64,000 nucleotides of DNA from Streptomyces nanshensis (GCF_001751255.1 NZ_LJGW01000377.1:33054-97053), one strand, 5' to 3'; positions 48,091-56,765 are shown, numbered from the stretch's first letter. The notes: a model not told the origin generated them from the letters alone. A program made the numbers and translations.

Positions 48091-50136
48091 TCACGCTGCG
48101 AGCACGGCGCCGGCAGTGTCGTAGCTGTTGGTCAGCCGGGAGGGGTGTTCCCCGGCATCCATCAAATCGGTCACCGCATCAAGGGGGATGGTGGCCTCGT
48201 GCTTGTGCGAGCCCGGTCCGATTCCCAGCCGCACCGTGCCGGGCAGCGGCTTGCCGTCCGGACGGTAGGCGAGCAGTTCCACGGGAGTGGGCTCGTCGGT
48301 GGCGTAGAGCACGGAGTCGTAGTTCACCGCGATCGGCGCGCGTCCCTTCTCCTGAAAGGTCTTGCGGAGCCGCCGGTGTACGGCCACGCGGGCGGCGGAG
48401 ACGATGTGGAAGCGGATCTCGGGCCGATACTCCCAGGAGCCGGCGACCTTCTCCAGCCAGGCATCGTCTTCCAGACGGGCCGCGGAGTCCGCCCACTTGC
48501 CGATGCCGCTCTTGTAGACCTGCTTGTAGGCGGTGGCCAGTACGAGGGCGTCGGCCTCCTCGGTGGTCTCGCCGTCCTTGTGCGTGGCGTAGGCGTCGAG
48601 GAACTCCTGCGGGGTCTGGCTGTCCTTCAGGCCGAGGATGGCGTAGGTCCGCTTGTAAGCGGTGCGGATCCGGCCTGTCCACTCCTTGAGCAGGGGCACG
48701 GTGTGGTCGCTGAGGTAGGCGTCGGTGATCGTGCCGGGGTCGAAGCCGTACGCGGTGACCATGTAGGCCACGGTCGGTGTGGCGTACCAGCCGGGGCCCT
48801 CGGGCGGCATGCCGTGGAAGGTCGCGGGGTGCGGCAGTTCCTCGTCGACGGGGACGACGGTGAAGTCGCACCACCACAGGCCCGCGGTCTTGGGGTCCCA
48901 CTGCGGGTCCTGCGCGCGCGTGAGCGGTCCGGCGGGCAGGCGCAGCGACTCGGTGACGGACAGGTAGCTGGCGCAGACGTCGACGGCGACGACCCATGGC
49001 CTCGCCTTCTCCTCATCGGTCAGCTCCCTCGCCCACCACTTGTAGTCCTCGTCCGCGCACACCGCCTGCCCCTTGTCGAGGAGTTCGCGGGTGAGCGGAT
49101 GGCGCGCGCCTGCCGCGGGGGGCACCGTGGTGTCGCCGGCCGGCAGCGCGCCCTCGCGCAGTTTCGGCTGCCAGTCCCCTGAGTCCTCGTCCTCGACCCA
49201 CTCCGTGCGCGGACGGGCCGCCTCCAGCAGTCGCATGCTGGTGGTGGCCGGGCTGGCGCCGGGAGCGACACCGAGATCAGCGACGAAGGTCCGAATGCGG
49301 CGTGCGAGGGTGAGGGCGTCCGGGGTCCCGTGGAGGTCTGCGGCGAGCTGTGCGGTCAGAGCGGCCACGGCCTGCTGCTTCTCGTCGCCCTGGCCGAGCC
49401 AGGGCGTGAGGATGACGCGAGTGGATGCCTTGGGGCCGCCGGGGGCGCCCTTGCGCCTGAAGGCGTGGATGACGGGGCCGAGCTCTTCGGAGATTTCCAT
49501 TCCAACGCTGGCGGCTGCCTTGGCAAGTTTCTCCTGCAGCTTCGCGACGGCCTTCGGCGTGGTAGGGAACGACGCGGGCAGGCCGAGCGCCGTGAGGGCG
49601 GCGGCCGAGAGGCACACGATTCCGTCCTGGTTGCGGCCGCTGGAGTGGATGCGGTCGACACGAAGGGGCAGGCCGGTGCCCAACCAGGCGAACCAGTCGG
49701 TGAGTTTCGTTCCAGCCGGTGCCGGGACGGGAACGTCGACGGTCCACGTTCCGGACTCGGTGACATCGAGGGCGGCAGCGGGCCAGCGTCTGGGGGCGGA
49801 CGAGCCGCGGGCGGACGCCTCTTGGGGTGTCGGTGCCGGGGTCTGCTGTGCCGCGTGGGGACGGCCGCGGTAGCGGGCGGCGGGCTGCGGGGAGGCCGGA
49901 TGCTGGGGCTGTTGCGGGCCGGCGGTCTCGTCGACGGCAGCTTCGGCGGTGCGGCGGGCGCGCATTTCTTCCTGGCGGGCGATCTCGGCTGCGCGGGAGG
50001 CGGGTGTGCAGAGAGCCGGGCATCGCAGCCAAATGTGGCGCATGCCGCCTCGACCGTCCGGCTGCCAACCGCTGTTGTATCCAGGCCTGATGCTGCCCAC
50101 ACACTCCTTACAGCCCGCGAGTCGCGCCTGCTGCAT
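48091..50136 (-). CDS. tap: Tap-like telomere-associated protein
   Basis: 681 aa. The C-terminal 350 residues follow the Tap pattern of linear Streptomyces replicons: RPWVVAVDVCASYL, GPGWYATPTVAYMV, YKQVYKSGIGKW, RPEIRFHIVSAARVAVHRRL and RPDGKPLPGTVRLGIGPGSH. The N-terminus differs from chromosomal Tap: in place of an XRE-type HTH there is a Cys pattern (CKECVG, later LRCPALC) that may bind zinc. Tap binds the 3' overhang at telomeres and recruits Tpg. The three spaced patterns VDVCASYL, KQVYKSGIG and NYDSVLY resemble motifs A, B and C of family B polymerases, with the first motif C Asp replaced. A hairpin of HU lies 100 bases upstream. Start ATG at 50136. Confidence 0.82.
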   Translation of the reverse strand: MQQARLAGCKECVGSIRPGYNSGWQPDGRGGMRHIWLRCPALCTPASRAAEIARQEEMRARRTAEAAVDETAGPQQPQHPASPQPAARYRGRPHAAQQTPAPTPQEASARGSSAPRRWPAAALDVTESGTWTVDVPVPAPAGTKLTDWFAWLGTGLPLRVDRIHSSGRNQDGIVCLSAAALTALGLPASFPTTPKAVAKLQEKLAKAAASVGMEISEELGPVIHAFRRKGAPGGPKASTRVILTPWLGQGDEKQQAVAALTAQLAADLHGTPDALTLARRIRTFVADLGVAPGASPATTSMRLLEAARPRTEWVEDEDSGDWQPKLREGALPAGDTTVPPAAGARHPLTRELLDKGQAVCADEDYKWWARELTDEEKARPWVVAVDVCASYLSVTESLRLPAGPLTRAQDPQWDPKTAGLWWCDFTVVPVDEELPHPATFHGMPPEGPGWYATPTVAYMVTAYGFDPGTITDAYLSDHTVPLLKEWTGRIRTAYKRTYAILGLKDSQTPQEFLDAYATHKDGETTEEADALVLATAYKQVYKSGIGKWADSAARLEDDAWLEKVAGSWEYRPEIRFHIVSAARVAVHRRLRKTFQEKGRAPIAVNYDSVLYATDEPTPVELLAYRPDGKPLPGTVRLGIGPGSHKHEATIPLDAVTDLMDAGEHPSRLTNSYDTAGAVLAA

Positions 50137-50220
50137 GGGTGACTCCTTTCTGCGGGTGCTTCGTGAGTGGAGGCGAACCTCACCTGCGGGCCCGATTCGT
50201 GTCGGGTGGCCATCATCGCC

Positions 50221-50258
50221 GGTCGGGGCTGTCCGGATGTTCGGGAACCGCCCCGACC
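50221..50258 (-). terminator. hairpin downstream of HU gene
   Basis: GGTCGGGGC / GCCCCGACC, 9-bp perfect repeat with a 20-base loop, about 20 bases after the HU stop and before the tap gene. Confidence 0.55.
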
Positions 50259-50278
50259 GTGCGGTCGTTCGCGTGCGG

Positions 50279-50560
50279 CTACTTGCCCTTCGCGGCTTCC
50301 TTCAGCTTGGAGCCCGCCGAGACCTTCACGCTGTAGCCGGCCGGGACCTCAATGGGGTCACCGGTCTGCGGGTTGCGCGCCGTACGAGCCGCGCGGTGCG
50401 TGCGCTCGAAGGTGAGGAAGCCGGGGATGGTGATCTTCTCGCTGCCCTCTGCCACGGTGTCGCCGACGGTGTCGGCGAAAGCGGCCAGGACGGCGTCGGC
50501 GTCCTTTCGGGGCACCTCGGCGCGCTCGGACAGTGCGGCGACAAGCTCGCTGCGGTTCAT
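50279..50560 (-). CDS. hup: HU-family DNA-binding protein
   Basis: 93 aa, full length for bacterial HU. It begins MNRSELVAALSERAEVPRKD, has the core FLTFERTHRAARTARNPQTG and the arm KITIPGF, and ends with KVSAGSKLKEAAKGK. HU bends and compacts DNA and also helps replication initiation. Its place directly before the tap-tpg operon suggests that it serves replication or packing of this replicon; chromosomal Streptomyces has two further HU genes. Confidence 0.95.
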   Translation of the reverse strand: MNRSELVAALSERAEVPRKDADAVLAAFADTVGDTVAEGSEKITIPGFLTFERTHRAARTARNPQTGDPIEVPAGYSVKVSAGSKLKEAAKGK

Positions 50561-50898
50561 CTTGTGCTCCTGGTTCGTGTGCGGTGAATCGTGAATCTTC
50601 GCCGGATCCTGTCAGAAGCCGCTGACATTCCCGGCCGGCGCCGGAGGCGTTCTGTGGCGCACTGGTCCCGCGACCATACGACATGACCCGTTAGATTTGA
50701 CAACTCTTCCCATGAAGTGCATTTTAAAGATTACCGGTCCGCGAGTCGCGCCCCTGGGCCCTCGAGGACCCGCAAGTCCCGCCGCTTCAGGCTGTGCACC
50801 AGCAGAGCGGTTCCCTCTCCGCCTGCCCGGACCCGCAACTGGGCGGCGAGACAGCCTAGTCCCCGCTCAGCTACCGAACTGACTCCGAAAGAGCCACC
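50561..50898. promoter_or_regulatory. divergent promoter region between HU and the 50899 gene
   Basis: An AT-rich patch lies at 50692-50735. On the minus strand it offers TTGTCA and TATGGT 19 bases apart, and on the plus strand TTGACA followed by TTTAAA about 20 bases later. The spacings are not ideal, so activators or another sigma factor may be used. No gene is seen in the gap. Confidence 0.45.
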
Positions 50899-51342
50899 GT
50901 GTCCGCAATCTCCCTTACGACATACGGCAACTGCCGCGGACGGCACCGTCGTTCCGCCCGCACGCCTGCCCCCGACCAGACCTGGAAGGACATCGCCGTC
51001 GCGGCGGAAGACGCCCGCCACGCGCTCGTCGCCCGAGCCCCGCGCCAGCAATCCGCGGCTACGGCCGGCCAGATCGCCTGGAACCATCTCGTCCAAGGTC
51101 GCTTCCTGCTGAAGGAGCACTCCAGGACATACATCGGCGCTGGAGGAAGCCCTCTCGGCCGCCTCCGCCGGCGACTCACGACTCGTCGCTGCCTGAAGGC
51201 CTTCGACGAGGCGCTGGTGTACGCCGGTTCGGCAAGGGACGGTCACGACCTCCCGTCGCTGCCGCTGTTGTTCCAGTTCACCGGGCAGCTTCCGGAGATC
51301 GAGCGGAATCTCAGTGACCGGACGGTGCTGGCCTTCCCGTAG
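50899..51342 (+). CDS. orphan protein, 147 aa
   Basis: Start GTG at 50899, with GAAAGAG upstream; third-position GC is high from about residue 20. Helical, with WKDIAVAAEDARHALVARAP and later CLKAFDEALVYAGSARDG. A large minus-strand frame covers the same DNA, but its product is not protein-like. Family unknown. It is divergent from HU-tap-tpg and starts a plus-strand row of three genes. Confidence 0.6.
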   Translation: MSAISLTTYGNCRGRHRRSARTPAPDQTWKDIAVAAEDARHALVARAPRQQSAATAGQIAWNHLVQGRFLLKEHSRTYIGAGGSPLGRLRRRLTTRRCLKAFDEALVYAGSARDGHDLPSLPLLFQFTGQLPEIERNLSDRTVLAFP

Positions 51343-51417
51343 CGAGCCGCCAGGCGCCCAGCGATCTGCCGAGACCTGGCCTCCCGCCAGGGCGATCCCA
51401 CCTTCGAGGAGTGGCCC

Positions 51418-52785
51418 ATGCCGGTCATACCCGCAGCGGAACATCTCGAGCTGAGCCTGCCGGGAGGCGGCACGCTGCGCGCTGCGGAGACCGTGCTCGC
51501 TCACGGGCGGGTGCGGTACGTCGTCCGCGGCCCCCGGATCCAGGGCACCCTCGTCGTGATCCCCGAAGCGCTCTCCGATGGCCCTGTTCTGCCGCGCACC
51601 GTCACGGTCCAGTTCGGGGAGGGCAGCGAGAGCGGGAGGTTCTACTCTCCCCAGCCCGGCGAGCCGGTGATCAACGGAGTTCGCCTGCACGGTTGGACCG
51701 ACGGCCTCGATCCGGAGAGCCCGCCAACCCGGTACTTCCTGGGCCGATACGCCGTGACGCTCACCAACAGCCACCTGGGCCGGCGTTTGCCCGACGCCAC
51801 CTACGACCGTACGCAGGAGGTCATCCTCGCGCTGGTGAGGCATTGGCGTGCCCGCGCTGACCGCGGGGAGCTCCTTCTGGCCGCCGCCCGCTTCAAGGCG
51901 GGCGAGCATGCCGCACACGAGCGTGACCTGATGTGTCACTACGAGGCCTGTCTGTCGGACCTCCGGCGTGAGCGTTCCGAGGCTCGACGGCGCATCAACG
52001 TGCTCTGCGGTCTGCACCGGCGGCGGCTGCCGCAGATCCGCCCCCCGCGGAGCGAGCCCGTCTCGCTCCCGTTCGTGGACAGGCACGGGCGGAATCTGGG
52101 CGTGCTGTCCGTCGTCGAGCAGGAAGTCAACGTCGTGCCGGGGTACGTCGTCTACTCGGTGGTCGGCAGCCGCGTGCGGGGCACCTTCAGCGTGGGTCCG
52201 GAGCCCTACGGCGACGCTGCGGTCCCCGGTGGCATCTACGTGACCTACGGCCGGATCCGCTCACGCCGCAGCCATGATCACCCGAGCGCCCCGACGGTCA
52301 ACGGCGTGCGCCTCTCCGGCGGTTGGATCCACAGCTCGGACCCCGCGGCCATCACCCCGACTTCTCCCCCGCTGCTGCCCTCCTCGGTACGCACGGGCCG
52401 GACGACGAGCAGGCCGACACCAGCGGCGACCGAACGCCGGGCCTCCGCCGTGCTGCGCGCGCTGGCACGGCACTACCTGGACCGTGACGACACGCACGCG
52501 CTGCGCGTGGCCGCGGGCAAGGACCGCGTCACAGGGAACCTCGGCGCTGCCCGCAGGCGGCTGCGTGAGCTGCGATCGGCCCACGCGAAGGCGGACGCTG
52601 CGCTGGAACACCACCGCAGCCGCACCGCACAGTACGAGGCCCTGCTCGCCCCGCAGACACCAGTCTCGCCTCCGACACCGAAGGAGATGCCCGCGTGCAC
52701 GAGTTCAGGTCCCCGACCCCTCGGGAGGCGCAGCACCTCAAGGCCGCGTGTGCTCACCCCGACGGGCACCTTCCGGGCGGGGTGA
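51418..52785 (+). CDS. orphan protein with an internal duplicated domain
   Basis: 455 aa from ATG at 51418, RBS GAGGAG. Two related blocks are visible: residues about 35-120 (VRYVVRGPRIQGTLVVIPEA, TVQFGEG, INGVRLHGW) and about 235-320 (VVYSVVGSRVRGTFSVGPEP, YVTYGR, TVNGVRLSGGW). Each is followed by an alpha-helical segment rich in Arg/Glu. The duplication is old. The final 30 residues overlap the next gene's start by 91 bases and look less protein-like, so the true stop may be earlier. Function unknown. Confidence 0.65.
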   Translation: MPVIPAAEHLELSLPGGGTLRAAETVLAHGRVRYVVRGPRIQGTLVVIPEALSDGPVLPRTVTVQFGEGSESGRFYSPQPGEPVINGVRLHGWTDGLDPESPPTRYFLGRYAVTLTNSHLGRRLPDATYDRTQEVILALVRHWRARADRGELLLAAARFKAGEHAAHERDLMCHYEACLSDLRRERSEARRRINVLCGLHRRRLPQIRPPRSEPVSLPFVDRHGRNLGVLSVVEQEVNVVPGYVVYSVVGSRVRGTFSVGPEPYGDAAVPGGIYVTYGRIRSRRSHDHPSAPTVNGVRLSGGWIHSSDPAAITPTSPPLLPSSVRTGRTTSRPTPAATERRASAVLRALARHYLDRDDTHALRVAAGKDRVTGNLGAARRRLRELRSAHAKADAALEHHRSRTAQYEALLAPQTPVSPPTPKEMPACTSSGPRPLGRRSTSRPRVLTPTGTFRAG

Positions 52786-53216
52786 CGCCGCGGCTCCTGG
52801 CGGCCATGCTGAAGGAGGGGTTCATCTTCCGGGAGGACGCCGACGGCTTCGTCATCGACGAGGCCGCGGAGGCGCTCGACCAGCGTCCCGGAGGCAGGCC
52901 GTTCCGGATCACCGAGCGGGGCCGGTACGCCGTACTGAAGGCAACTGGGCGGCGGGCCCTGACCGATCGCGTGGATGAGGTCGGCCAGTTCCTTCCCAAC
53001 GTGACCCTGGCGACACGCCGTTCACTGGTGGCTCTGGGTCTGGCCGAGTACCGCGAGGAGAACGAGGACGCGCCCGCACCCGCCGGGGACGCCGCCGCGG
53101 AGTCGGGCGCCCGCATCTTCCGCACCGAGCTCGGGCGGCGCGTCGCGGGTTCGGTGACGTCTGCTGCGGGGCGGGCGCCGCGCTCCGAGCCGCCGCCCGT
53201 CGGCACCGGGGGTTGA
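52695..53216 (+). CDS. orphan DNA-reader-type protein, 173 aa
   Basis: Start GTG at 52695, with GAAGGAGAT upstream, inside the 3' end of the previous gene. It holds two winged-helix-like halves: VTPRLLAAMLKEGFIFREDA, then RPFRITERGRYAVLKATGRR, and again TLATRRSLVALGLAEYREEN, then RIFRTELGRRVAGS. It resembles small transcriptional or plasmid copy-control readers but cannot be assigned. The tail is Pro/Ser-rich. Confidence 0.6.
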   Translation: MHEFRSPTPREAQHLKAACAHPDGHLPGGVTPRLLAAMLKEGFIFREDADGFVIDEAAEALDQRPGGRPFRITERGRYAVLKATGRRALTDRVDEVGQFLPNVTLATRRSLVALGLAEYREENEDAPAPAGDAAAESGARIFRTELGRRVAGSVTSAAGRAPRSEPPPVGTGG

Positions 53217-53230
53217 CGACGCAGTGCGGA

Positions 53231-53491
53231 TCAGGGCTTGGCCGGACGGATGTCGAGACGGACGGCGTAGACGCGGCGGGTCTCACCGCCCGCCCAGGTA
53301 GTGGTTTGCAGAGCTTCTCGCGCCTCGTGCTCATGGTCGAAGACGTTCGACTTCTTGCGTTCGTCGCGGAGGGCTTCCAGGACTGCGGACTTGGCGGCTT
53401 CCGCGTCTGCCGCGAGCGCGTAGAGCGTTCCGCTGATGCGGTCGGACCTCGAAATCGGCACGTGGATCTCCTGTTGGTGGGGCAGCGTCAC
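53231..53491 (-). CDS. small orphan protein coupled to the NERD gene
   Basis: 86 aa. GTG at 53491 overlaps the NERD stop (GTGA). The sequence is soluble and helical (LYALAADAEAAKSAVLEALR, then RKKSNVFDHEHEAREALQTT) with a beta end (RVYAVRLDIRP). The coupling suggests joint function with the NERD protein. It converges with the 52695 gene. Confidence 0.6.
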   Translation of the reverse strand: MTLPHQQEIHVPISRSDRISGTLYALAADAEAAKSAVLEALRDERKKSNVFDHEHEAREALQTTTWAGGETRRVYAVRLDIRPAKP

Positions 53492-54246
53492 GAGGCGGGG
53501 GGAAGGAGCACATTCGCCTTGAGCCGTGTGACCTGGACGCGCCGTCGGCTCCAGCCGTGCTCATGCGGCAGTCTGCGCAGGTAGGAACGCAGCTCCCGCG
53601 CCTGAAGGACGGTCACGCCGTTGCCGGGTACGTGAAGCCCGCCGGGCGGGATCGCGGCTCCGTGCACGGCAACGACGGCCCGCACCGGGCAGTTGAGCAC
53701 GGCTGCGGCACGGTCGGCTTCCCAGCGCACGGTGTCCATGGACCGTTGCTGGGAGAACCGTCCGTACCAGAGCTGGCCGTCGCGCATCCGGACCTTCGAC
53801 GACTGCGACATCCACGCCTTGGTGTCGACGTACACGGCGCCGCAGGGGCCCAGGACGATCGTGTCGAGATTGGCTCGGGAGGAGGGCACTTGACGGTCAT
53901 GGAGGATGGCCCACCGGCCCTTGCCCGCCCACGAGAGCGGGGCGAGGTGCCGGGCGGTGCGCCGCTCCCCCCGGGCACCGGTCCGCCACGAGCGGGAGCG
54001 CCCGCTGGTGCGGTAGAGCCGGTGAAGGGCCAGGACGAACAGGACGGCGCCGAGGGCGACTCCGGCGTGCCACCGGCCGGTTGCCTCGCTCGCGCCGTAG
54101 CCGGCGAACCCCGCCGCTGCGGCGACGAACGGAAGTATCCAGCGTGCCCGGCGGTGCTGCCTGCGGCGCTCGGCACCGCGGATCGTCCTGGCCATGCGCT
54201 GCGCGCTGGCTCCAGCTCCTCGCCGGCTGCCCCGTGTGGCGTGCAT
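53488..54246 (-). CDS. NERD-domain (nuclease-related) membrane protein
   Basis: 252 aa from ATG at 54246, with AGGGGAGCGG upstream. The N-terminus is basic, then two hydrophobic helices (residues 38-85). The NERD domain follows: GARGERRTARHLAPL, WAILHDRQVPSSRANLDTIV and GPCGAVYVDTKAW, which carries the acidic D-(x)-D/TK catalytic pattern of this PD-(D/E)XK relative. NERD proteins are found on many mobile elements; some process DNA. The C-terminal part (LQARELRSYLRRLPHEHG) is a possible DNA-binding helix. Confidence 0.75.
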   Translation of the reverse strand: MHATRGSRRGAGASAQRMARTIRGAERRRQHRRARWILPFVAAAAGFAGYGASEATGRWHAGVALGAVLFVLALHRLYRTSGRSRSWRTGARGERRTARHLAPLSWAGKGRWAILHDRQVPSSRANLDTIVLGPCGAVYVDTKAWMSQSSKVRMRDGQLWYGRFSQQRSMDTVRWEADRAAAVLNCPVRAVVAVHGAAIPPGGLHVPGNGVTVLQARELRSYLRRLPHEHGWSRRRVQVTRLKANVLLPPAS

Positions 54247-54393
54247 GCCGCTCCCCTTGTGGCTCGTCGGGCTGAGACGAGCGGACGGTAGGGAGGGGCA
54301 GTTGTGGATGGAGTCCAGCTCAGCGGGGCCGCGTACACCGCGCGGCCGTTGCCGGGCCATGTCGGCCCGGCAACGGCCGGTGGGTGCGTTCCT

Positions 54394-54792
54394 TCAGGAC
54401 CGGACGGGGACGACCAGGACGGGGCAGTCGAGCTGCTCGGCGAGGCGCTGGCCCTCGCTCAGGGCCGGGTGGGTGCCCGGCGCCTGGTGACCGCACAGGT
54501 CGGAGGCAGAGACTCCGGTCCCGGTGGTCTCGACCATGGTGCGCAGGAGGCCACGGACAGCGTCTTCGGTCTTCGTGCTGTTGGGCGGACGGACACCGAT
54601 CTGCCGGGCGACGCTCGCCATCTCGGTACCGGTGAGCGCGTTGATGGCCTCGCGCGTGAGGCGGTCGCCGTGGCGGCAGAACAGGGCGTAGGCGATGGAG
54701 GTGGCCTTGCGGGCCCGGTTGATCTCCTCGCCGCGGTGCCCCTGGTTGCGGGGGAGAACGTGCTGGGCGAGGGGAAGCTCATCAGCAAGCAT
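54394..54792 (-). CDS. orphan protein, 132 aa
   Basis: Start ATG at 54792. Helical, with GEEINRARKATSIAYALFCR and HGDRLTREAINALTGTEMAS, then a region TEDAVRGLLRTMVETTG. The end LAEQLDCPVLVVPVRS is strand-like. Looks like a small DNA-binding or regulatory protein. A good promoter lies just upstream (54844-54871). Family unknown. Confidence 0.6.
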   Translation of the reverse strand: MLADELPLAQHVLPRNQGHRGEEINRARKATSIAYALFCRHGDRLTREAINALTGTEMASVARQIGVRPPNSTKTEDAVRGLLRTMVETTGTGVSASDLCGHQAPGTHPALSEGQRLAEQLDCPVLVVPVRS

Positions 54793-54843
54793 GTGGCTCC
54801 TGGCGGTCGTGGAGTACGCTCCGCACTCCTCAACTATTTGACT

Positions 54844-54871
54844 CGTATAGCTTAACTAGAGGGTCTGACAA
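54844..54871 (-). promoter_or_regulatory. promoter of the 54394 gene
   Basis: On the minus strand TTGTCA, a 16-base spacer CCTCTAGTTAAGC-rich, and TATACG, in a clearly AT-rich island. About 50 bases before the start codon. Confidence 0.6.
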
Positions 54872-54904
54872 TCGGGCACGTCAGAAGCGGGGAGCGGGTG
54901 AGGC

Positions 54905-55690
54905 TCAGCCCGTGAGAACCCGTTCGCGGTGCAGAGCACGGCGCACGGTGACGCCGAAGTGCGTGCGCAGCCGCCGCAGTTCCCAGATCGACAGCGCCGT
55001 GACGGACAGAGGCGGTGTGAGGAGGAACGCGACCTGCACCCAGGCCGGAGCGGCCACCGGTGAGGCGTCGAGGACCTGGAGGGCGAACATCGTCCACGCC
55101 AGCACGGGAGAGATGAGCGGGGGCAGAACTTCGTGCACGTCGGCCGTGCGGAAGAGGTGATGCAGGCACAGGACCGATCCCGCCGCGACGAAGACGGTCG
55201 CGAAGAGGCAGAAGATGACGCCGAGGATGTAGACGACGACGTCGAAGGCGCCCAGGCCTTGCGCGAGCCACCGCATGCCGTCCTTGAGGACGAGGAGCCA
55301 GGTCAGTACGACGCAGCTGAGCAGCGAGGCGAGGCCGGTCAGAGGGCCGGCGGACCGGCGACGGTAGAGGCTTCGTGCGGGACGGCGCGCGGCGAGCACG
55401 AAGGCGCCCAGGGCGATCGATCCCGTCACGAGGAGTATGGCCGTGCCGATGAAGACCTCAGCGGCCTTGTCGCGGGCGAACTCGCTGGCAGGCTCCTGGA
55501 GTGGATACGCGTAGATCACCCAGGCTGTGGCGACGGCGCCCGCGGCCGTACGGACGGAGTGAGCCCGCTCGATACTGCGGTCGGTGATGCGGTCCGGCCT
55601 GCTGGGCCGGAAGATCCGGGCCGCGGTGAGCACGGGCAGTGCAAACCATCGCGCGCGCCCCTGTCCGAGCCGCCGCCGCATACCCCTCAC
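54905..55690 (-). CDS. membrane protein, 261 aa
   Basis: Start GTG at 55690, with GGGGGAG upstream; a longer frame to 56104 is not protein-like. Five or six hydrophobic helices are visible (VFIGTAILLVTGSIALGAFV, LTGLASLLSCVVLTWLLVL, VVVYILGVIFCLFATVFVAA, LISPVLAWTMFALQVLDA, VQVAFLLTPPLSVTALSIW). No family is recognised. The first 20 codons and the upstream DNA are repeated at 62.95-63.36 kb, where the copy is cut off (see repeats). Confidence 0.65.
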   Translation of the reverse strand: MRGMRRRLGQGRARWFALPVLTAARIFRPSRPDRITDRSIERAHSVRTAAGAVATAWVIYAYPLQEPASEFARDKAAEVFIGTAILLVTGSIALGAFVLAARRPARSLYRRRSAGPLTGLASLLSCVVLTWLLVLKDGMRWLAQGLGAFDVVVYILGVIFCLFATVFVAAGSVLCLHHLFRTADVHEVLPPLISPVLAWTMFALQVLDASPVAAPAWVQVAFLLTPPLSVTALSIWELRRLRTHFGVTVRRALHRERVLTG

Positions 55691-56063
55691 GTTCAACTCC
55701 CCCGCCGCCGTACCGAGTTGCTCCGCACCACGATGCACCGTCAGCGTCTGCCGAAGCCGTGGTGTGCCTGTCCCCTCCGGGACGCCGGGCGAGGGCCGCT
55801 CGGTTCTGTTCACTCGCCGGTCTCGAACGCAGCGTCCGCCACGACCGCATGCTCGAACTCGCCGCACGAGGTCGTGACGGACACTGCCAGGCGCGGGACG
55901 CCTGCCTCCCCGAAGGTGCCGGACGGCTCGGCGGCTTTGGGGTCCGGATGCGGTGGCCACAGCGAGGGCCCGCAGGGTGTCGCCGCGTCGGCGGGCCAGC
56001 AGCACGCGGCGAGCGCCAGGAGTTCGAGGTGCGCCCACTCGCCCGTGCCCGCTACGTCGACGG
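55619..56063. repeat. imperfect duplicated block, copy 1
   Basis: About 440 bases here match 62935-63360 with gaps and mismatches, in the same orientation. It covers the first codons of the 55690 membrane protein gene, the promoter-side DNA, and a fragment of the 3' end of the 63218 gene (on the minus strand LLARRRGDTLRALAVATASG). The upstream partner gene itself is missing here, so this copy keeps only its last ~40 codons as a remnant. Confidence 0.75.
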
Positions 56064-56067
56064 CGGG

Positions 56068-56352
56068 TCAGTAGGCGAGGGCTTCGCGGGTCTGCTCCAT
56101 CCATCCCTCGCTTGCCTCGTCGAGGAGCTCGTCGATCGTGGCGTCGTCCAGCCCGTCGGGGTGGTGTTCCCCGAAGACCTCCGACGCCTGCTCACGCGTG
56201 ATGATCACGCCATGCTGGCTGGGGATGTCCGCTGCGGTCCGCACCTCAATGTCGCCGTCGATACCGCCGATGAGGCAGAGGGCGCTGCCGTCGTCGCTGT
56301 GCGCGAGCAGGTCGCGGATGTGCTCGACGGTGATCTCTCGCTGGTTGATCAC
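56068..56352 (-). CDS. small acidic orphan protein, 94 aa
   Basis: GTG at 56352 overlaps the stop of the 138-aa gene (GTGA). Acidic, with VEHIRDLLAHSDDGSALCLI, GVIITREQASEVFGEHHPDG and a C-terminal ATIDELLDEASEGWMEQTRE helix. It resembles small regulatory or antitoxin-like proteins in composition only. No family. Confidence 0.62.
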   Translation of the reverse strand: MINQREITVEHIRDLLAHSDDGSALCLIGGIDGDIEVRTAADIPSQHGVIITREQASEVFGEHHPDGLDDATIDELLDEASEGWMEQTREALAY

Positions 56353-56765
56353 GGTGTGCTCCTGGTGCCGGTCGTGGTGTGGCCGTCGGTTTCCGGGGGC
56401 GTGTCGTGGGGCTGTGCCGCACTGGTGCCCGCTGGTACGTAGTAGGGGCGCAGCGCGTCCCAGACGGCGAAGAACATCGCAGTCCAGGCTTCGCCCACCG
56501 GCCGGCCCGGGACGCTGGGGTGGACCTGCTCCCTGAGCTCCTCTTGCATGCCCCGGAAGGTCCGGGTGACTTCCTCGGCGGAGAGTCCCCGGCGCGCCTT
56601 TTCCTGGATCTCGTCGATGCGTGTCGGCACGACGTGCTCGACCCACATCTCCGCGCTCTCCTGGCCGATGAACTCCGCCCGGACATACACGGCCAGCACT
56701 GCGCGCGCGCCGGCCTGCGCCACTTCCAGCAGGTTCTCCATGGTCTCGTCCAGCACGTTCTCCAT
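56349..56765 (-). CDS. orphan helical protein, 138 aa
   Basis: Start ATG at 56765. It begins MENVLDETMENLLEVAQAGA and continues as helices (RIDEIQEKARRGLSAEEVTR, then WTAMFFAVWDALRPYY), with a Thr/Pro/Gly-rich tail. First gene after the shared promoter element at 56834-56856 and coupled to the 94-aa gene. Function unknown. Confidence 0.62.
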   Translation of the reverse strand: MENVLDETMENLLEVAQAGARAVLAVYVRAEFIGQESAEMWVEHVVPTRIDEIQEKARRGLSAEEVTRTFRGMQEELREQVHPSVPGRPVGEAWTAMFFAVWDALRPYYVPAGTSAAQPHDTPPETDGHTTTGTRSTP

